Source of the DNA: Sphingobacterium bambusae
GTDB taxonomy: Bacteria > Bacteroidota > Bacteroidia > Sphingobacteriales > Sphingobacteriaceae
Assembly (NCBI RefSeq): GCF_033955345.1
Contig: NZ_CP138332.1
Coordinates: forward strand, 4,278,001 to 4,342,000
Direction of reading: 5' to 3'
DNA: 64,000 nucleotides
Below, in pieces: positions 60,070 through 64,000 of the stretch; position 1 is the first letter of the stretch; each line of letters starts with the position of its first letter. Below the pieces are notes generated by a model that worked only from the letters and a program-made list of their open reading frames with translations, made no database searches and was not told the DNA's origin. The position numbers and the translations under genes are program-made.

Positions 60070-60080
60070 ATAAACGTTCG

Positions 60081-60512
60081 TTATTGTGCTGGATAACTTG
60101 TTACCACTTTGCTGACTTTCCATCCTTCTTCAGTTTGGTTAAGTGTAATATAGTCTACACGGGTGAAGTTTTCAAAAACCATCGTTGCTTTTGCAACGCA
60201 TGCTTGTCCACTCTGATCCAAAATTTCGTAGCTTGTTTTACAGTCGAATTGAACACCTTTGTGCTTCTTCAAGAAGTTGCTGTATTCTTTTTTGCTAAAC
60301 TTATCACCGTTGGCCGTGTTGCGGTATTCAAAATCCTCGGCAAACAAAAATTTGTTCAATGCTACGCTACCTAGGGTAGTCGCTTCTAGATAAGTGTTGA
60401 TGACCGTGGTCGATGTCACATCTTTCAAGGGATTGGCAATCACGGTGGCGAATGAGTTGAGGGAAACAAAAAGCATAAATGCTGCGGCGATTGTTGTTAA
60501 TGTCTTTTTCAT
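60081..60512 (-). CDS. Secreted NTF2-like (lumazine-binding type) protein
   Basis: 143 residues. A signal peptide (MKKTLTTIAAAFMLFVSLNSFA) is followed by an NTF2-like cone fold (about 35-143). It has NTYLEATTLGSVALNKFLFAEDFEYR, the helix KEYSNFLKKHKG, and the strands VAKATMVFENFTRVDYITLNQTEEGWKVSKVV (key residues Phe, Trp, Val). These small periplasmic proteins, often labelled DUF4440-like or putative lumazine-binding, have no proven function. The promoter candidate at 60611-60618 implies a 5' leader of about 100 bases. Confidence 0.85.
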   Translation of the reverse strand: MKKTLTTIAAAFMLFVSLNSFATVIANPLKDVTSTTVINTYLEATTLGSVALNKFLFAEDFEYRNTANGDKFSKKEYSNFLKKHKGVQFDCKTSYEILDQSGQACVAKATMVFENFTRVDYITLNQTEEGWKVSKVVTSYPAQ

Positions 60513-60610
60513 GGTCTTGTGTTTTAATATTTTTAATTTTTTACGTTTTCATTTTAAAAACAGCGTTCTTCCTCCACACCGACCAGCCACTAACTTGCTG
60601 TTTGATAATT

Positions 60611-60618
60611 CAAAGATA
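60611..60618 (-). promoter_or_regulatory. -7 promoter element of the NTF2-like gene
   Basis: TATCTTTG on the minus strand, perfect TAnnTTTG, about 100 bases before the ATG at 60512. No TTG at the ideal -33 distance. Confidence 0.45.
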
Positions 60619-60729
60619 GCCTAAGGGTGCACAATAGTTGAGGGTAATTAGATGTATCTACGCATATTCTCGGTAAATGCCGTAAAAAAATCGGTGAAGA
60701 AATTCTTTTCTTTTTCACCGATAGATAAA

Positions 60730-60794
60730 AAAAATCCTGAAGCGGGGAGCTTCAGGATTTTTACTAACTAACCAATTATTAACCTAAATTATGA
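60730..60794 (-). repeat. Second copy of the 28-base intergenic element plus hairpin
   Basis: The element at 60767-60794 is identical at 27 of 28 positions to that at 41557-41584 when read on the minus strand. It is followed after four bases by a hairpin with an unrelated stem (AAAAATCCTGAAGC, 60730-60743 with 60749-60762). On the minus strand the hairpin ends in T8, so it looks like an RNA with a terminator in the same arrangement as the first copy. The upstream promoter is weak here (TATATTTC at 60874-60881). Read on the plus strand, an ATG at 60791 opens a 20-codon frame whose partner in the first copy has only 5 codons, so coding conservation is not supported. Confidence 0.5.
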
Positions 60795-60895
60795 ATACTA
60801 AAATTCCTGCAAGATCTGTGCCGAAATTTCTTCATTATGAGCTTTTATGCTAAAAATGCTTTTAACAACCACTGAAATATAAGATTCATTGTTTG

Positions 60896-60911
60896 ATTAT
60901 TTGCAAATAAT
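60896..60911. promoter_or_regulatory. 16-bp perfect palindrome upstream of the LytS/LytTR pair
   Basis: ATTATTTGCAAATAAT, 28 bases before the ATG of the histidine kinase gene. A perfect 16-base palindrome in a promoter region is a candidate operator for a dimeric regulator. LytTR proteins usually bind direct repeats, so the binder may be another protein. Confidence 0.4.
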
Positions 60912-60938
60912 GTTTACACTTACGCCGTAATCTAAACA

Positions 60939-61991
60939 ATGAATGGAGACCTTATGCTAGGAAAACTCTTTAAATACTACTATCTGCATATCATTATATG
61001 GTTTTTACTGTTGTTATTTCCATTCTTTTCCTATGTGTATGAGCCGGATAAGATCAAAACATTTGATCCCTATTTTGCAATTACCCATGTATTGAATATC
61101 GCTTTTCTAGCTTCAACCTTCTATTTACTCATCCGCTTTGCTGCACCGAGGTATTTTTTTCGAAATCGATACAAGTTCGTGCTTTTTATAGCCTTAGGCT
61201 GGGCAGCCTATATCGTGTTGAACTACCTCATTGTGTATTTTAGTCCGAGCGGCGAATTTCATCGGGTTAATAAGGAAGACGTTTTCTTTTGGCGGATTTT
61301 CGTTGGCCCCAGCATTATCTTTTTACTGTGTACGGTGGTAGGCAATATGCTTTTCTTTTACAATGAGCAGGCTCGGCAGAAAGAGCTAAACAAATTGATT
61401 GAACTCGAGAAGACAACAGCCGAGCTCAATCTGCTCAAATTGCAAATTAGTCCACATTTCCTTTTCAATACGCTTAATAATATCCGTTGGCAGGTGCGTA
61501 AGGCGCCGCAAGAGTCGGAAGAGTCTATCGTGAAGCTCTCCGAAATTTTGCGATACATTATCTATGAAGTTGAAAACAATCGGGTTACTTTACGGCAAGA
61601 AACCGAGCATTTACGCAACTTTATTGAGCTGCAGATGCTTCGCCTGCCGGTATCAGGTAGGGTTGCTCTAGAAGTGGATGACAGTTTGAAGAATAGCCTT
61701 ATCCATCCCTTGCTCTTTATACATTTTGTGGAGAATGCTTTCAAATACGGTATCGATAGCAAGACGTCTCCAGATATACAGTTTGATTTTAAACCCATAG
61801 CCGGTGGCATACAATTTCGGTCGCGCAATCGTATTCTATTACCGGGGAAAAACCTGTCCAACGAGGGCATCGGCCTCAGCAACATTAAGCGCAGGCTAGC
61901 CTTGCTCTACCCGCAGCGGCACGAGCTACGGATCAAACAAGATGCGGGATATTTTGAAGTCATTTTGCAATTGTTTATCGATGAAGATTAA
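60939..61991 (+). CDS. LytS-type sensor histidine kinase
   Basis: 350 residues. Four N-terminal membrane helices (about 15-145) come without a periplasmic domain of note, then a coiled linker. The His_kinase domain has LQISPHFLFNTLNNIRW, with the phosphoacceptor His173, and the ATPase part FVENAFKYGI (about 265) and NEGIGLSNIKRRLALLYP. Membrane-bound, it phosphorylates the LytTR regulator encoded next. The two genes overlap by 11 bases, so they are translated together. Confidence 0.95.
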   Translation: MNGDLMLGKLFKYYYLHIIIWFLLLLFPFFSYVYEPDKIKTFDPYFAITHVLNIAFLASTFYLLIRFAAPRYFFRNRYKFVLFIALGWAAYIVLNYLIVYFSPSGEFHRVNKEDVFFWRIFVGPSIIFLLCTVVGNMLFFYNEQARQKELNKLIELEKTTAELNLLKLQISPHFLFNTLNNIRWQVRKAPQESEESIVKLSEILRYIIYEVENNRVTLRQETEHLRNFIELQMLRLPVSGRVALEVDDSLKNSLIHPLLFIHFVENAFKYGIDSKTSPDIQFDFKPIAGGIQFRSRNRILLPGKNLSNEGIGLSNIKRRLALLYPQRHELRIKQDAGYFEVILQLFIDED

Positions 61992-62688
61992 ATGTATATT
62001 GATTGATGATGAGCCTTTTGCGCTGAACATCCTTGAGGACGACCTGCTAGCTTTCCCGGATGTCGAGGTGCTGGCCAAGTTCAGTAGCCCCATCGATGTT
62101 CCTCAATTTTTGGAAACACAGGCTGTCGATCTTATTTTTTCGGATATACAGATGCCGGAGCTGCTGGGCACACGCTTCATTCGTGATCTTAGAAATGCAC
62201 CATTGGTGATCTTCACAACGGCCTACCATGAGTATGCTGTGGAAGGTTTCGAGCTCAATGCTGTAGATTACCTACTAAAGCCCATTCGCAAAGAGCGTTT
62301 GGCTACTGCGCTAAAAAAGGTAGTTGATCAATTGCGGCTTCGTAAAGTACAGCGCAGCGAAGAGCAGGCCAACTATATTGTGGTTAATGTAGAATATCAA
62401 AAGATAAAACTGCTGTTCGAAGAGATTATCTATATCGAAGGATGGAAAGACTATGTGAAGATCCATTTGCTCAATCGGGCTCGGCCTTTGTTGACGCGGA
62501 GCAACCTCGGTGGGATGGAGAAGAAGCTCCCTGAAAATCGTTTCGTGCGTATACACAATTCTTTTATCGTCAATAGTGCCCAGATCAAAAAAATACAACC
62601 GGGCAAACTGCTTATCGATGCGGGGACACTTCCCGTAGGTAAAAAATACCTTGATAAGCTACTCGCTATCATGTCGGGCAATAGCTAG
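61981..62688 (+). CDS. LytTR-family response regulator
   Basis: 235 residues from ATG 61981: a receiver domain (about 1-120, acids Asp9-Asp10, phosphoacceptor Asp55 in FSDIQMPE) and a LytTR DNA-binding domain (about 140-235, with IIYIEGWKDYVKIHL and the RFVRIHNSFIVN motif). Earlier starts are possible, but this ATG sits 11 bases inside the kinase gene, the usual overlap. Output genes unknown. The following beta-barrel gene is a plausible target. Confidence 0.95.
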   Translation: MKIKCILIDDEPFALNILEDDLLAFPDVEVLAKFSSPIDVPQFLETQAVDLIFSDIQMPELLGTRFIRDLRNAPLVIFTTAYHEYAVEGFELNAVDYLLKPIRKERLATALKKVVDQLRLRKVQRSEEQANYIVVNVEYQKIKLLFEEIIYIEGWKDYVKIHLLNRARPLLTRSNLGGMEKKLPENRFVRIHNSFIVNSAQIKKIQPGKLLIDAGTLPVGKKYLDKLLAIMSGNS

Positions 62689-62846
62689 GCCGCAATGGTA
62701 TCTTGTCGTTTGGCTGCGATTGGTCTACACTTCATGCGTATCGGTATACAGTTTTTTGCTATTTAACAGATCTCTTTTCATTTTTACACTGTTTCTTGAA
62801 TTGCTATGTTTTGGCTTTTCGGGATATATGTATGAAAGAAGAGCAT

Positions 62847-64000
62847 ATGAAAAAAATAGTATCAAGCTTATTGTTTATGGTTATGACGGTATGGGCCTAT
62901 GCCCAAATGCCGGGCGCTAATCGTGGCATGGCCAACATGATGCCCGAGGGCAAACTTTCGGGACGTATAGTCGATGAACAGGGAAAACCTGTTACACAGG
63001 CTACTGTTATCCTTTTAAAAACGACAGTTGATAGTGCCAGCGCTACCGAAAAAGAACTGCTGTTGCAGAGCGTAAGCTCTAGCGCTAGCGGCTCGTTTAG
63101 TTTCACATCGGTTCCCTTGCGCGACAAGCTGACCTTAAAAATCAGCGCTATCGGATATGCCGCATTAGATATGCCTATTGTTTACGAAATGCCCAAACCC
63201 GATAGCACAGCGCAGCCGGGCAAGGCTCCCGACCCCGCCATGCTAGCCAAGTTAAATGCCGCACTCAACAAAGATCTAGGCACCTTATCCTTGCTTGCGG
63301 ATGCCACACAGTTGGATGAGGTGACCGTTACGGCGCGCAAAGCACTGTTGGAGATCGACATCGATAAGAAGGTGTTCAACGTAGAGAAGAATATTGTGTC
63401 TGCTGGCGGAACAGCGATTGATGTGATGCGTAATATGCCGTCAGTACAGGTGGATATTGATGGTAATGTCAAGTTGCGCAATGCTGCGCCTACAATTTTC
63501 GTCGATGGGCGTCCCACTACGCTATCTTTGGATCAAATTCCTGCAGATGTCATTGAGAAGGTCGAGATCATCACCAATCCTTCCGCAAAGTATGATGCAT
63601 CGGGCAGTATGGCTGGTATCCTAAATATCATTTTGAAGAAAAATAAAAAGACAGGTTACAACGGGACAGTCAACCTCGGAGCGGATAGATTTGGCGGTAG
63701 CAATCTAATGGCCAGCCTCAATGCTCGGCAGAACAAGGTGAACCTTTCATTGACGGCCATGAACATGCGTATGCGCAATAACACGGAAGGGAATAGCGAG
63801 CGCGCAAGCACAATCAACGGCATCGATGCGCTCACCACGCAAGATATTGATAGTAAAACCAAAGGTATGATGACCTTCGGTCGTCTGGGGATCGACTACG
63901 ATCTTTCCGAGCGCACAACACTTTCCTTGGCCGGAATTATGGCTGGCGGACGTTTCAAGCCCGAAGAGCAAACCCATATCGTGAACAGCTCGCAGGGAAC
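62847..64000 (+). CDS. OMP_b-brl_3-type outer-membrane protein (cut by window end)
   Basis: 384 codons are present from ATG 62847; the 3' end is missing. It has a signal peptide (to WAYAQ), then a carboxypeptidase-regulatory-like beta domain (about 36-115, GRIVDEQGKPVTQATVILLK). A TonB-receptor plug-like domain follows (about 160-260, TQLDEVTVTARKALLEIDIDKK; AGILNIILKKNKKTGYNG), and the start of a beta-barrel. Lacking a classical TonB box, it is of the type often found beside LytS/LytTR genes in this phylum, with unknown cargo. An ATG at 62832 in frame is an alternative start. Confidence 0.9.
   Translation, partial: MKKIVSSLLFMVMTVWAYAQMPGANRGMANMMPEGKLSGRIVDEQGKPVTQATVILLKTTVDSASATEKELLLQSVSSSASGSFSFTSVPLRDKLTLKISAIGYAALDMPIVYEMPKPDSTAQPGKAPDPAMLAKLNAALNKDLGTLSLLADATQLDEVTVTARKALLEIDIDKKVFNVEKNIVSAGGTAIDVMRNMPSVQVDIDGNVKLRNAAPTIFVDGRPTTLSLDQIPADVIEKVEIITNPSAKYDASGSMAGILNIILKKNKKTGYNGTVNLGADRFGGSNLMASLNARQNKVNLSLTAMNMRMRNNTEGNSERASTINGIDALTTQDIDSKTKGMMTFGRLGIDYDLSERTTLSLAGIMAGGRFKPEEQTHIVNSSQG

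Noticed and set aside
60791..60853. 20-codon frame starting inside the second copy of the intergenic element (plus strand)
   Set aside because: The first copy has only a 5-codon frame at the same place, so there is no coding conservation.

Overview
The window comes from a Bacteroidota chromosome and most resembles the family Sphingobacteriaceae (Sphingobacterium or Pedobacter type). The lineage call rests on gene content: PorT-like and PorG-like proteins, DUF4290, a glycine-lipid acyltransferase pair, SCO plus cytochrome c lipoproteins, LytS/LytTR regulators, an OMP_b-brl_3 barrel and GH127. It also rests on many copies of the Bacteroidota -7 promoter element TAnnTTTG, sometimes paired with a TTG about 20 bases upstream. 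I see no rRNA, tRNA, insertion sequence, prophage or CRISPR array. Almost everything is chromosomal core or lineage-typical accessory sequence.

Layout. 1-3.3 kb holds a truncated TPR histidine kinase and tyrS with a putative attenuator leader. 3.4-5.1 kb holds a receiver-only regulator, a DUF3050 protein and a small acetyltransferase. 5.1-12.7 kb, on the minus strand, is the conserved envelope block CBS protein, nadK, PorG-like, uppS, bamA and two ompH/skp genes. 12.9-14.7 kb is a glsA-glsB-like lipid pair. 14.8-18.1 kb (minus) is an ElaA-like acetyltransferase, yqeY, an SDR, a PorT-like gene and ubiE. At 18.1-18.5 kb an AT-rich gap with two perfect DnaA boxes marks a strand switch and could be a replication origin. 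18.5-32.4 kb (mostly plus) carries dnaB, a UvrD/PcrA helicase, DUF4290, murA, a 2-hydroxyacid dehydrogenase, amtB, lepA, folD and a small cluster of stress-type proteins (amphipathic lipoprotein, Gre-like, BON, BON-SH3). 32.4-35 kb is an MBL hydrolase, a LysR regulator and a methyltransferase. 35.1-41.4 kb is an RND efflux operon with its TetR regulator. 41.6-43.7 kb is a cytochrome c, SCO, lipoprotein and DUF4442 group. 43.7-49 kb is an MFS transporter, a tiny Cys-rich protein, udk, a LysM protein, an unknown and an NfeD protease. 49.1-55.9 kb is a FadL/OmpP1-like barrel, a glycine/serine-rich lipoprotein, proS, an epimerase-like protein and a cystathionine gamma-synthase-type enzyme behind a structured leader. 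56-60.5 kb is an orphan protein, a GH127 glycosidase and an NTF2-like protein. 60.9-64 kb is a LytS/LytTR pair followed by a beta-barrel protein cut by the window end.

Most unusual signals. (1) A 28-base non-coding element, 27/28 identical, sits beside a terminator-like hairpin in two unrelated intergenic regions (41.56 kb plus, 60.77 kb minus). The first copy lies behind a near-ideal promoter, which suggests a small-RNA family. (2) A promoter, a 29-codon reading frame with adjacent Tyr codons and a terminator hairpin precede tyrS. (3) The DnaA-box cluster lies between ubiE and dnaB. (4) A possible pseudoknot leader precedes the cystathionine gamma-synthase gene. (5) Several genes have -7 boxes only 3-8 bases before the start codon, suggesting leaderless mRNAs.
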